Shown here one piece after another: positions 27,959 through 39,000 of a DNA stretch of 54,739 bases; position 1 is the first letter of the stretch; each line of letters opens with the position of its first letter. The position numbers and the translations under genes were made by a program. The notes below the pieces were generated by a model. It saw only the letters and a program-made list of their open reading frames with translations. It had not been told where the DNA came from and ran no database searches. The stretch covers positions 1-54,739 of the forward strand of contig CANQAZ010000003.1 of the NCBI GenBank assembly GCA_947589555.1, written 5' to 3'. The DNA comes from an uncultured Clostridia bacterium (lineage in GTDB: Bacteria > Bacillota > Clostridia > Christensenellales > Borkfalkiaceae).

Positions 27959-28897
27959 GTGTATTCTCCGATGGATTACATCTACGAAATTTACAAAGAG
28001 CAAAGTTTTACGAAGGCGGCCAAAAAACTGTTCGTATCCCAGCCGGCCCTTTCGGCTTCGGTCAAACGGACGGAGGAGCAGTTGGGGGCGGCCCTCTTCG
28101 ACCGCCATACGGCGCCCGTCACGCTCACGGAAGCGGGCAGGGCGTACATTGAGGCGGCGGAGCAAATTTACGCCATCCAATCGGGGCTCAAAGAGCGCAT
28201 CGACGATATCAACGGCCTCCGCACGGGAAAGATCACGGCGGGCGGCACCAATTTCATCTCCCAATGTGTGATGCCCGAAATTTTGAAGGGATTCACCGCC
28301 CGCTTCCCGGGCATCGCGGTGGACCTTGTGGAATCAAGTTCGGAGACCCTCAAACAACTTGCGCTCGCGGGCGAGATCGACGTCGTCATCGATTACGATT
28401 TCGACGCCGCGCTCTTCGAGGTCGCGCCCATCCGCGAGGAGCGCATCTATCTTTCGGCGGCAAAGGGATCGCCGCAGGCCGAAAAATTCGCAAAATACGT
28501 TCTGGGGGCCGAGGAGATCAAAAGGGGGAAGGAGTGGTCCGCTCCCGCGCTCGACGCTTCTTTGCTCGGCGGTGAAAATTTCATTTTGCTCAAAAAGGGC
28601 AACGACATGCGCGAGCGCGCCTCCCTCATCTTCCACGAGGCGGGGGTGCGCCCCCGCACCGCGCTGTGCATGGACCAACTCATGACCTCCTACGCCCTCT
28701 CCTGCAAGGGGCTGGGCATGGCCTTCGTCCCCGATACCCTCATCCGCTCCGCCCCCCTCGAAAACGCCGTGTATTTCCGCCTTCCTTCGTTGCATGCGCG
28801 GCGTACCCTTGCCGCCGCGCGCAAGAAAAACCGCTATGCGAGCAAGGCGCTTCTGCAATTTCTCCTCACCGCCGCGGAAAGTTTTGCGCCGCAGTGA
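27959..28897 (+). CDS. LysR-family transcriptional regulator
   Basis: MDYIYEIYKEQSFTKAAKKLFVSQPALSASVKRTEEQLGAALFDRH wHTH; LTEAGRAYIEAAE; divergent from aspA. GTG 27959 or ATG 27971. Confidence 0.92.
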   Translation: MYSPMDYIYEIYKEQSFTKAAKKLFVSQPALSASVKRTEEQLGAALFDRHTAPVTLTEAGRAYIEAAEQIYAIQSGLKERIDDINGLRTGKITAGGTNFISQCVMPEILKGFTARFPGIAVDLVESSSETLKQLALAGEIDVVIDYDFDAALFEVAPIREERIYLSAAKGSPQAEKFAKYVLGAEEIKRGKEWSAPALDASLLGGENFILLKKGNDMRERASLIFHEAGVRPRTALCMDQLMTSYALSCKGLGMAFVPDTLIRSAPLENAVYFRLPSLHARRTLAAARKKNRYASKALLQFLLTAAESFAPQ

Positions 28898-28985
28898 CGC
28901 GGAGGAGCGCGGTAGCGCGCGGGGCCGTTTTTGCAAAAAAGGGAGAAATCGGGCATTTTTCGGGCGCCGAATAAAAATCAAACGC

Positions 28986-29014
28986 TTGAAAGAACGGCGC
29001 GGTTGTGTTATAAT
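28986..29014 (+). promoter_or_regulatory. Promoter for RyR two-gene locus
   Basis: TTGAAA - 17 bp - TATAAT upstream of ATG 29029. Confidence 0.65.
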
Positions 29015-29028
29015 GGAACGCAAAGGAG

Positions 29029-31317
29029 ATGAAAATGAGGACACTTTCCGAAGCCGGGAACGAATTTTTCGATTTATTCGGTCCCGCGGACCTTTCCCCC
29101 GCCGAGACCGCCGAAAGCGATAAACTGTGCTTCCGGAACGCCCTCAAACAGTTTTTGGCGAGCGGAAAAAAGGAGGACGCTTTTTGCGTCTATTTCTGTT
29201 TTTCCGAAATTTTCAAACTCTTCGGGCAAGGGTACGAGAACACCAAAAAATTGCTCGAAATGCTCTCCGACCACGAATACCATTCGGGGGAACTCCTCTC
29301 CAAGCACCGCGACCATTATTCCCATTCTGTCTATGTGTTTGCGCTCGGCCTCGCCCTCTATGCGGGCGACGGGGCCTACCGCCGCGCCTATCTGCGCTTT
29401 TACGGGCTCGAAGAAAACGGGGCGTCCGCCGTGCGCTTTTTGAAATATTGGGGGCTCGCCTCCCTCTTCCACGATATCGGCTATCCCTTCCAACTCGCCC
29501 ACGAACAGATCAAGGCGTATGCCGAGGAGGTCTGGGGCGGGGGCGCGGAGAACAATCTCTACGTTTCCTACGGCAATCTCGAAGAGTTCATCGGGCTCGG
29601 AGAGGGGGCGCGCAGACAACTTGCCGCCGCCTTCCCCGCGGCAAAGCCCTTTTCGACCTATCACGATCTCTTCGCCTACGGGCTTGCGGTGCGGGAGGGG
29701 TACGACCCCGCCGCGGTCTGCGCCAAATTGACGGAGCGCATCGTCCGCCAGCCCGAATTCATGGACCACGGCTATTTCAGCGCGTTGATTTTGGCGCGGC
29801 AACTGTTTGCGGGAGGGGAGACGGCGTTCGGCATGGAGGAACTCGACGTTCTCACCGCCATCCTGCTACACAACAGTTTCAATAAATTCGACGCCCCCGG
29901 CCGCCATCCCATCGGGCGGGAGGAGCACCCCCTTTCCTACCTCCTTATCCTCTGCGACGAACTCCAATGCTGGGACAGGCTCGCCTATGGCAAGGTGAGC
30001 CGCCGCGACCCCGTGGCGTGGGATTTCGGGTTGGAGATCGGGGAGGACAGCCTCGCCGTGCGCTACGTCTACGATTGCTATACCGTGCGCCCGGACGGCG
30101 GGGCGGGCGCCCTCAACAAAAATTACGCGGAGATGAAGGAGGGCGCCTTCGTCCGCAACCTGCAAAGTTATATCCGCTCCCCCCTACGGCTCACGGTGGA
30201 GACGGAGGAGAGGAAAAAACAAAAAAAGACGAGTTTGTACGCCTCGGACGACAATTTCATCAGCCTCTGCGATATGGCCAAAGCCATCCACAGCAGTTAC
30301 AACGACCATTGCAAGTCGTTCGGCGCCGATTTTATCAGCGAAGATTTCGGCAATCTCGACCTCGAATTCAAACTTTCCAACATCGAACAGGCAAAATCGT
30401 ACGCCTATAAACTCGAACTCATCAACTGTTTTTACAGCCGCAAGGAACTCGATTATCCCGTCGTGGAGGACTTCGGCCGCGTCGAGACCGACTATAAGGA
30501 CAATCTCGAATTTCTCAGCCGCGAGGAGCACGTCCGCTGGGTGAGGGAGAAACTTGCGATGGGCTGGCGGTACGGCGCCGATTATACCTCGAAGGAGGAG
30601 CGCAACCGCAAGAAGCACCACAAGGATATCGTGCCCTACGAACAACTTCCCGAAGAGGAACGGGCCAAAGACCGCCTCATGATCAACAACATCATCGTGC
30701 TGTTGAACAAACTCGGCGGCAACGTCAAAATTTACAATTACCGCTCTGGCAAGAAGCCCACGTTGCAGATCGCGGGCACCGGGCACCGCTATTTCGATTG
30801 CGGCGAGGCGGGGCTCAAAGCGCGCGTCAAGGAAATTTTGGAGGGCTTCGCCCAAACCTACCACGTCATCGTGCGGACTTGCTTTGCTCGCGGGGCCGAC
30901 CAACTCATCGCGGAGTGCGCTGCGGAACTCGGGCTCACGTTGAAAGCCGATCTTCCCATGCCCGTTGAGGAATTCATCGCAAACGTCCGCCGGGACGGGG
31001 AGGAGAACGGCGTTCCGTTCACCGCGGAGGACGAGTTGCGGATGCGCCACTTGCTGGCGCAGACGGCCGTGTGCCGCGTAATCCGCGACGAGCGTTCCGT
31101 CTATGCGGCGGCGAGCGCGTATATCGTGCAGAAGTGCGATAAGGTCATCGCGCTTTGGGACGGGAAGGAACTCCCGCTCGAAGACGGGCAGGGGAACCCC
31201 GTCAACCGCGGCGGCACGTACGACTGCATTTGCATGGCGCAACGGCGCGGCTTGGAGATGGGGAAAGATATCATCATCGTTCATTGCGATCGCAAAGGAG
31301 GAAAGAAATGTCATTGA
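29029..31317 (+). CDS. HD-like / RyR / SLOG-like multidomain protein
   Basis: HD-like residues HSVYVF..FHDIGYP..LCDELQCWD; RyR domain EEHVRWVREKLAMGWRYGADYTSKEERNRKKHHKDIVPYEQLPEEERAKDR; C-terminal Rossmannoid TLQIAGTGHRYFDCGE..VRTCFARGADQLIAECAAELG..CDKVIALWDG..DIIIVHCD. Confidence 0.75.
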   Translation: MKMRTLSEAGNEFFDLFGPADLSPAETAESDKLCFRNALKQFLASGKKEDAFCVYFCFSEIFKLFGQGYENTKKLLEMLSDHEYHSGELLSKHRDHYSHSVYVFALGLALYAGDGAYRRAYLRFYGLEENGASAVRFLKYWGLASLFHDIGYPFQLAHEQIKAYAEEVWGGGAENNLYVSYGNLEEFIGLGEGARRQLAAAFPAAKPFSTYHDLFAYGLAVREGYDPAAVCAKLTERIVRQPEFMDHGYFSALILARQLFAGGETAFGMEELDVLTAILLHNSFNKFDAPGRHPIGREEHPLSYLLILCDELQCWDRLAYGKVSRRDPVAWDFGLEIGEDSLAVRYVYDCYTVRPDGGAGALNKNYAEMKEGAFVRNLQSYIRSPLRLTVETEERKKQKKTSLYASDDNFISLCDMAKAIHSSYNDHCKSFGADFISEDFGNLDLEFKLSNIEQAKSYAYKLELINCFYSRKELDYPVVEDFGRVETDYKDNLEFLSREEHVRWVREKLAMGWRYGADYTSKEERNRKKHHKDIVPYEQLPEEERAKDRLMINNIIVLLNKLGGNVKIYNYRSGKKPTLQIAGTGHRYFDCGEAGLKARVKEILEGFAQTYHVIVRTCFARGADQLIAECAAELGLTLKADLPMPVEEFIANVRRDGEENGVPFTAEDELRMRHLLAQTAVCRVIRDERSVYAAASAYIVQKCDKVIALWDGKELPLEDGQGNPVNRGGTYDCICMAQRRGLEMGKDIIIVHCDRKGGKKCH

Positions 31318-33245
31318 ATGTCGCTTGCGGGGTCGCCATCGGCCTCTCGGTATTTCTCATCGCGCTGGCCGTCGGTATCGGCGTCTTTTTGCACCGCGCG
31401 GAAGTGAAAAACACCGGCCTCGAAGGCCGTCGTCGCGTCCTTTCGCCCTTCCAAGTGTTTATTTTATGCTTCTTCTTTGCCGCCGTGGCGGTGTTTTATC
31501 CCATTTATTATATCGATTATCTCGCCGCGGAAACGGGTTTTTTGCGCGTTTTGAAGGCCTTTCTGCTCGCCGTGCAGAACGTGTTGCGCCTCGTGACCCT
31601 CAACGGGGAATTCGATATCGTCCGAGACTTTTTGGCCTCCGCCGAGATCGACGGGACCTTCGCCGGGATCTATTCCATTTATGTGGCCGTCATCTTCGTC
31701 ACGGCGCCCCTCATTACCGCAGGCTACGTGCTCTCCTTCTTCCGCAGCGTGACCTCCATGCTCCGTTACAGCCTCCGCCCCTGCAACGAACTCTATGCGC
31801 TCTCCGAACTCAACGAGCGCTCGCTCGCCCTCGCAAAAAATATCCTGTCCGAAAAGGACGAGAAAGAAGTGACGGACAAAGCGGGCAAGACGAAAAAGAA
31901 GAAGAGAAGGCGGGTCGTGATCTTCACCGACGTGTTCGACGACGGGGAACGGACGCACGAACTCATCTTCACCGCCCGCCAGATGGGCGCCATCTGCGTC
32001 AAGCGGGATATCACCGATATCGGGCTGAAATATGCGAGGAGAAATTGCATCCGCAAGGTGTATCTCATCGGCGACAACCAAGATGAGAATGTCGAACAGG
32101 CGCTGAAACTTATCAGCCGCCACGTGAAGGACTCGCTACCCCGCGAGGACGGGAAGGGCGGACGCTCCCGCATGCCAAAATTCAACGAAAATAATTTGCA
32201 ATTTTACGTATTCTCGGTGACTGCGGAGAGCGGCGTTCTCCTCGATTCCGCCCCGAAGGGAAATATCAAGGTGCGGCACATCAACGACAACCGCAACCTC
32301 GCCCTCGTCGAAATGTGCGAAAATTCCATCTTTTCGACCGCCATCGAGGACGGCGACGTCAAGCGGATCAAGGTCGCCATCGTGGGTACAGGCGGCTACG
32401 GCACCGAACTTTTGAAGGTGATCTGCTGTTTGGGACAGATGCCGGGCTATACCGTGGAAGTGCACGTGTTCGACCGCGAGAACGCCGAAGAGCAGATCGG
32501 GGGAAGGGTGCCCGAACTCCTGAATTATTGGGCCCACCAAAAGCCGGGGGACGCCGAATTCAAACTTGCGTTCCATAGCGGCGTGGAGGCGGGGAGCAAG
32601 CACTTCCTTTCGGAGATCGCCTCCCTCGGCAGGTTGAGCGGGATCTACGTTACCCTCGGCGACGACGAACGGAACATTGCGACTTCCCTTGCGGTCAGGA
32701 CCATTCTCAACCGCAACGCGTGGGGGGCTCAAACGCCCATCTATGCCGTCGTCTACGACGACACAAAGGCGAGCCTCGCGGAAAAGGACGGGTTGAAGAG
32801 TTCGGACGGGCAATCCTTCGGCATCAAGGTCATCGGCTCGCTCCACAAGTGCTATTCGACGGAATACATCGAACAGACAAAATTGGAGGATTCTGCCCGC
32901 GAACTCCATTTGAGGTGGGCCGATAACGATGATGAAAAACAGAAGGCGAGGGCCACCTTCGCCAATTTCGAATATTACCGCCGCTCTTCCATGATGGAAG
33001 CGGTCTATCGGGAACTGCGGGAAAAACTGGGATACATCAAAAAAGAAAAGGAGACGACCCCCGAGGATAAGGCGTACAACGACATGCTCCGCAATTACGA
33101 GCACCGCCGCTGGAACACTTTTATGCGAGGCGAAGGCTTTATTTGCGGCACAAAAGAAGGCAAGGATTTCGTTGCAAAGACCCACCATCTCGTTGTCCCC
33201 TTCGGCGATCTTCCGGAGGGCGAACAGAAGAAGGACGATTTTTGA
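31308..33245 (+). CDS. Membrane protein with TrkA_N-like Rossmann domains and a C-terminal RyR domain
   Basis: About four TM segments; VVIFTDVFDDG.. and KVAIVGTGGYGTELLKVI..VEVHVFDRE Rossmann folds; C-terminal NYEHRRWNTFMRGEGFICGTKEGKDFVAKTHHLVVPFGDLPEGEQKKDD. Overlaps previous gene by 10 nt. Confidence 0.75.
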   Translation: MSLNVACGVAIGLSVFLIALAVGIGVFLHRAEVKNTGLEGRRRVLSPFQVFILCFFFAAVAVFYPIYYIDYLAAETGFLRVLKAFLLAVQNVLRLVTLNGEFDIVRDFLASAEIDGTFAGIYSIYVAVIFVTAPLITAGYVLSFFRSVTSMLRYSLRPCNELYALSELNERSLALAKNILSEKDEKEVTDKAGKTKKKKRRRVVIFTDVFDDGERTHELIFTARQMGAICVKRDITDIGLKYARRNCIRKVYLIGDNQDENVEQALKLISRHVKDSLPREDGKGGRSRMPKFNENNLQFYVFSVTAESGVLLDSAPKGNIKVRHINDNRNLALVEMCENSIFSTAIEDGDVKRIKVAIVGTGGYGTELLKVICCLGQMPGYTVEVHVFDRENAEEQIGGRVPELLNYWAHQKPGDAEFKLAFHSGVEAGSKHFLSEIASLGRLSGIYVTLGDDERNIATSLAVRTILNRNAWGAQTPIYAVVYDDTKASLAEKDGLKSSDGQSFGIKVIGSLHKCYSTEYIEQTKLEDSARELHLRWADNDDEKQKARATFANFEYYRRSSMMEAVYRELREKLGYIKKEKETTPEDKAYNDMLRNYEHRRWNTFMRGEGFICGTKEGKDFVAKTHHLVVPFGDLPEGEQKKDDF

Positions 33246-33261
33246 GAAAACGCCCGTAACT

Positions 33262-33292
33262 TCTCCCGCGCGAAGCCGTGCGGGAGATTTTT
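33262..33292 (+). terminator. Rho-independent terminator
   Basis: TCTCCCGC...GCGGGAGA followed by TTTTTT. Confidence 0.8.
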
Positions 33293-33480
33293 TGGCCGAA
33301 AAAAAGCCATTTTTAGGGAAATTTTTCCCGTTTTGCCGCAACGAAAGGGGCGGCGGAAAGATTTTGTCTATACGCCGCGGCGGCGGGCAAAACGGGCGGG
33401 CCGATTCTCATTTCGGCGGGTATTTTCATAAAAAAGGGGAGGCCCGCCATTTTCGTGGCCGAAAAGACCCCCCCTTTCCG

Positions 33481-33510
33481 TTGACAAAACGCGTTGGTTA
33501 AGGTTATAAT
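33481..33510 (+). promoter_or_regulatory. Promoter for ABC operon
   Basis: TTGACA - 18 bp - TATAAT. Confidence 0.75.
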
Positions 33511-33585
33511 TGTTCATACTGAAAATGTCGGAATGCGTCATATACGCAAAAAAGCGACTCCGCAAAATCCGCGGGCAGAGGAAGC

Positions 33586-34341
33586 ATGACGGAACGTATC
33601 ACGGAAGAGAGAGAAGAGATCGTAAAGGTGACCGGCCTTTGCAAAAGTTATTCGAGAAAAGAAACGGAGTGGGCGATCTCCGATGTTTCGTTCTCCTGCT
33701 ACGCGGGGGAGACGGTGGGTTTGCTCGGCCACAACGGCGCGGGGAAATCGACCACCCTCAAATGCCTCGAAGGCATGATCCCTTACGAGAAGGGAGAGAT
33801 CTTCGTCTGCGGGCACGATATCCGCAAGGAGCCGATCGCGGCCAAGAGTTGCATGGGATTTGTGACCGACGACCACGCCGCGTTTTTGAAGATGACGGGG
33901 CTCCAATACGTCAACTTCTATGCCGATATCTATAAAGTGCCCGCGGAGGCGCGGGCGGAACGGCTGAAAGCGCTCGACGAGGTTTTCCAACTCGGCGAGC
34001 CCATCCGCAATCTGATCTCGTCCTACTCGCACGGGATGAGGCAGAAGATCTGCATGATGGCTTCCCTCATCCATTCGCCCAAACTTTGGGTGCTCGATGA
34101 GCCGATGACGGGGCTCGACCCCCGCACGCAGGACGCCGTGCAGAAGTTTATGCACCGCTATGCCGCCGAGGGGAACGCCATTTTGTTTTCGTCGCATGCG
34201 CTCGGCGTGGTGGCCAAACTCTGCGACCGCATCCTGCTCCTCCGCAAGGGCCGCCAGATAGACAGCGTGAACGTCAAAGAAAAGTACGCGGAAGATCCCG
34301 ATTTCGATTTTGAGGAGTATTTTTTCAAGTATGAAGGATAG
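33586..34341 (+). CDS. ABC transporter ATP-binding protein
   Basis: Walker A GHNGAGKSTTLK; SYSHGMRQKICMMASL signature region; LWVLDEPMTGLDP. Confidence 0.95.
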   Translation: MTERITEEREEIVKVTGLCKSYSRKETEWAISDVSFSCYAGETVGLLGHNGAGKSTTLKCLEGMIPYEKGEIFVCGHDIRKEPIAAKSCMGFVTDDHAAFLKMTGLQYVNFYADIYKVPAEARAERLKALDEVFQLGEPIRNLISSYSHGMRQKICMMASLIHSPKLWVLDEPMTGLDPRTQDAVQKFMHRYAAEGNAILFSSHALGVVAKLCDRILLLRKGRQIDSVNVKEKYAEDPDFDFEEYFFKYEG

Positions 34342-36013
34342 GATCGATTTCCGCACCGTTCGGGCTCTTCTCAAAAAGAACGGGCAAGAGCGCCGTTCCA
34401 TGTTCAAGGAGAGGAATTTCGATCTTCTCGGGTTTCTCTTGCGCATCGTGCTCATCGGAGCCATCGTGGCGCTGTTCGTCGTCTTTTTCGGCAAGTTTTG
34501 CGACGTCTACCTCGCGGTGAAAACGGCGGGCAAGCCCGATCCTTTGACGCGCGGCGGGGAAATGCTCTCGATTTTATATGCGGTCATCGTTTTGGGCATG
34601 ACGATCTCCTGCCTCTGCACGCTCGGGCGGGAACTCTTCAAGGCCGACGATAACCGCCTCTATTCCGCCCTTCCCGTCGGCGCAAAGACCCTCTTCGTGG
34701 CCAAACTCATCGCCGTTTACGCCGAACAGGCGGTCATTTCGGTGATCGTGGTGCTCGCCGTCAACCTTACGTACGGTCTGCACGCAGGGGTGGGGGGAGC
34801 GTACTGGGCCACCACCGTTGCGCTTTGCTTTTTGCTCCCCCTCATCGCGATGGCGCTCGCTTCCGTCGTACTCATCCCGTTCCAGATGCTCAAACGCTTT
34901 TTCAAGGACCAATTCATCCTGTTTTTCATCGCCGCGACCGTCGCGCTCGGGCTGTTTTTCTGGGTCTACTCCATCCTCATCGACGGGGTGAAGGAACTCC
35001 TTCTCGGCGATTCCCTCCGCTACTTTTTCAACGACCGCGTGATCGGCATTGTTTCCACGGCCGCCTCCCTGCTCTATCCGGGGCGGTGGATCGGGAATAT
35101 CCTCACGGGCGCCGATTTGGCCGTCAGTTGGGTCGGACTCCTCGTCTGGACGGCGGCGGGCTTGGTCCTTTCGGTGCTCGCCATCCGCTTCGTGCTCCAA
35201 AGGGAGTTGCAACAGCGCAACGAGGGAACGGTGTACTATAGCCGCAAACGGGGCGCCCTCAAAGCGCCGCGGAGCCGTTTTGTTGCGTTGATCAAGAGGG
35301 AGTTTTTGGTCATTTTCCGCACCCCATCCTACGCTTTTTCCTATTTTTCGGTGGCGCTCGTCATGCCCATTATGGTGTACACTTGCATGGACATCGCGTC
35401 CTCCCTCGTCATGGACCTCGTGGGGTTGAATTGCGACCTCGAACTCGCCATCTTTCTGAATATGATCTTTGCCGCGCTCACGAACGTGTTCTGCGGAACG
35501 AATATCAGCCGCGACGGCAAAAATTTCTATCTCATCAAAGCCATGCCGGTGAGTTGTAAGGAAGTTTTCTTCTCGAAGATCGTCCTCTGCCTCGCCGTCA
35601 TGGAGTTTTCACAGGCGGTCACGGCCGTCCTTCTCGCCGCGACTTCCCTCCTTCTGTGGTACGACGCCCTCTTCATGTTCGCCGTCGGCTCGCTGTTCGG
35701 CTTCGTCTACATCTGCGTCGCCACGCGCTACGATTTCAACCATGCCCATTTTTCGGCCGAATCGGACGGCGAGATCAAGGAATCGGGCGGAACGGTGAGC
35801 GTTACCGTCGTGTTCGGCATGGCGGTATCCTTCGTGACGGGCGGCCTCTTGTTCCTGTTGAGGATCATGGAGCAATTCCGTATGATCTCCGCGGACTATC
35901 TCACCTATCTTTTGGCGCCCCTGTGCGCCGTCCTTGCGGTGGGCGCCGCGCTCTTTTTCCTGATGTTCCGCTTGCGGGACAAATACCGTGATTTTATGGG
36001 AGGCGGATTATGA
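34331..36013 (+). CDS. ABC-2 type permease, polytopic
   Basis: Multiple TM helices; ATG overlaps the stop of the ATPase gene; same operon. Confidence 0.8.
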   Translation: MKDRIDFRTVRALLKKNGQERRSMFKERNFDLLGFLLRIVLIGAIVALFVVFFGKFCDVYLAVKTAGKPDPLTRGGEMLSILYAVIVLGMTISCLCTLGRELFKADDNRLYSALPVGAKTLFVAKLIAVYAEQAVISVIVVLAVNLTYGLHAGVGGAYWATTVALCFLLPLIAMALASVVLIPFQMLKRFFKDQFILFFIAATVALGLFFWVYSILIDGVKELLLGDSLRYFFNDRVIGIVSTAASLLYPGRWIGNILTGADLAVSWVGLLVWTAAGLVLSVLAIRFVLQRELQQRNEGTVYYSRKRGALKAPRSRFVALIKREFLVIFRTPSYAFSYFSVALVMPIMVYTCMDIASSLVMDLVGLNCDLELAIFLNMIFAALTNVFCGTNISRDGKNFYLIKAMPVSCKEVFFSKIVLCLAVMEFSQAVTAVLLAATSLLLWYDALFMFAVGSLFGFVYICVATRYDFNHAHFSAESDGEIKESGGTVSVTVVFGMAVSFVTGGLLFLLRIMEQFRMISADYLTYLLAPLCAVLAVGAALFFLMFRLRDKYRDFMGGGL

Positions 36014-39000
36014 GAAAGACCATCATATCGCTCATTCTGGTCATTCCTTTGGTCTTTGTGCTCGTCGTATTCTCCTCTGTCAAACTCATTTCGCTGGGGG
36101 TAGATATCGCCGTCAACGGCATCCGCATCCATGCCGACAACATGGAGGACGGCGCCGTCTATATCGACTTGGCGGAAGAGGGCGAATATACCGTCTCGGC
36201 GCAGGTGTTGCCCGAAAACGCGAAGGACCGCAGTTATACATTGAAAAGCGACGATCCCGCCGTTGCCGAAGTGACGGCGGACGGCAAACTTTTGCCCAAG
36301 AAAGAGGGGACGGCGGTCATCACCGCCACGAGCAACGACAAGGGCTTTACGGATAGCCTTTCCGTCGTTGTAGCCGCCTCCCGCCCCTACGATTTCGGAT
36401 TTTCCATTTTGGACAGGGAGGGGAATAATCTCGCCGTTGCGGGAGAGGACGGCTTTACCGCCACGCTCGACGCGGGGACCTACGGATATTCCGTCAGCGT
36501 GCTCCCCGCGGAGTTTACGGGCTACACCCTTGCGGCCGATTCCGCCTACGTGAAGATAGACGAGGGGATGCGCACGATCTGTCTGCCGTTCAGCGGCACG
36601 GAGACCCTCCTCATCTCGGTGCCGGACGGCGCGGGCGGCATGCTTGAAAAGAGGGTGCGTCTCACCGTCAACAAGCCGTCGTCGGTCACGGGCATCGTGG
36701 TAAACGGCGATCCGGACGGCACGACCGTTTTGCTCGACAAGGAGGCGCTCGCTTGCACGCTGTACGTCGAATGTCCCGCCGTTCCCGAGTTTTTCACGGC
36801 CGAGGAGGGGGTCACGGCAAAAGTCACCACCCTCGGCGGCGGCAAGTACCGCATCGACGTGCAACTTGCGGAGGCGTTCGGGGGGGAACGTTTCAACGCG
36901 TCGCTCACTTCGAGCGATCAGCGGGCGGAGATCAATTTCAGTTTCGAGGACTTCGATTACCGCGTCACCTCCGATTTTCCCATCCAAACCACGGAGGATG
37001 GCCCGTCGGCCGCCGTCACGGTGGGCAACGCGTGCCGCTTCTATGCCGTTTCCACCGTTTCGGGGGCGGACGTCACCTATGAATGGACGCTCGACGGCGC
37101 GCCGCAGAGTTATCTCACCGTATCCGCCGGCGGAACGAGTTGCTCCGTCTCGGCGGCGGAGGAAGGGCAATTTGTGTTGCGCGTCCGCGCCCTGCGCGGG
37201 GGAGAGGAACTCTCCGGGCCGCGCGAGATCGCGGTCCATGCCGTTATAGTCATAGGGGCCGTGCGCATCACCAACGATGTGGACGTCGATCTGGCGGAGT
37301 ACTACACCGTCGCGGGACAGCGCTATGACGAGACCCTCCATCCCGTAGCCGAGCGCTACGCCCTCAACATTTCCACGTACACCCCGGGCCGTCCCCTCGC
37401 CAGAGGGGGAGACGAGATCGTGTACTCGGTCTCCGAGCCCCAAATTGCGCGCATCGAAAAGACGGACGGCGGCGTCTACCTCGTGCCCGAGGGGAGGGGG
37501 GAGGTCACCGTCACCGCGGAATGGAAGTGGAACGGCTGGCTCGGCAAAAATTTGCGCGCCTCCATCATACTGAACGTCCTGTCCGATGCGATCGCCGTGA
37601 CGAACGCCGAAGAATACATGAAGGCGATGGAGGAGGGCAGGGTCACCGTTCTGAAAAACGACATCTCCCTCGGCACGGACCGCAACGGCGAAGTTTACGA
37701 CGTCGCCACGCGCAACGCCATGTTGAAGAGGGCGCGCTCCACGTATAATATCGAATGGTATAAGCACGCCTCCCTCGTGCCGAACGAAACGCTCACGGAG
37801 GCCGACGCCTACTTTTCCTACGTTTCGGAGATCACCAACGACCTCTACGGAAACGGATTTTCCATCGACGCCGATTGCTTCACCCACGCGCTCGACGGAA
37901 ACGATCAGCCCTTGCTCGACCGCTACCGCGGCCCCCTCTATTTTGTGGAATACAAGCAGACGGCAAGCGTGGCGGGGCAGGACAATTGCGCCTTCCTCAT
38001 CCGCAAGGACGGCGTCAAACTTTACGGCGTCAATTTGCTCGGTTGCCGCGACGAATCCCTTTCGTCGGCCTCGGGCGGGTATGACCTCACCAATCTCAAT
38101 TTGGCCGGCACGACGTTGGAGATCAACGCCGATTGTTCCATCGTCAACTGCCGCATCCGCAACGGCAGGAACGTCGTGCGCGCGTACGGCGGCAACCGCG
38201 ACGGCTCCAAATATTTCCTCGATTCTCTTGCCGAGAATACGGGATGCGACGGGGAGAGGATCCGCGTGACCATCGAGGGATGCATTCTTTCGCATGCGAG
38301 GGAATTTCTTTTGAAGATCGGCGCAAACCGCGCCCTCCGCGCCAACAACGCAAACGGCCGCGAACCCCGCCTTCTCGATGCTTACGGCAGGGAATATCCC
38401 GTCAACGGCGCGGAAAATTGGTACGAATTGCTCGGCGACGAGTATTTTTACAACAACTACGTCATGACGGACGTCACGCTGAAAAACAGCGTTTTGGAGA
38501 CGAGCGGACTGTTTACGGTGGGGATCGAAAGCAATTTCTCGGGCAAATTCCTCTACGAGGGCACGGACGACCACGCATGGCGCACCTTCACGAGGAGTTG
38601 GGAATATTCGGGCGGCACTTCCTTCCCGTCCGTTCTGCGCCTCGAAGGGGATGTGCGGCTCTACGATTGGAAGGACCTCGACCTCATCGACAGCAGTACG
38701 CTCATCGAGTCCCCCCTCGGCGCGTTGAGCGAGTGGCTCAAACTGGACGTGCGGAAGATGATCGAATATGTCTATTCCACGAACCCCGGCTCTTACGGCG
38801 ATCTGCTCGACAACCGCGGAGAGACGCAGTACGTGCACGGCGGCATCGCCTATTACGGCGGCGGGCGCAACTATTCCCAGTTGGATGTGAGCAAACTCGA
38901 CGGGAAGTACCGCGACGATCTGACCCGTTTCCACATCAACATCTCCGTTTTGAGCGGGGCGGACGACCCGGCCATGCAACGGCAGGGCAGTATCCTGCCC

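Noticed and set aside
28898-28985. Small RNA or tRNA in the LysR-RyR intergenic region
   Set aside because: No cloverleaf or convincing structured RNA seen; only GC-rich short palindromes.
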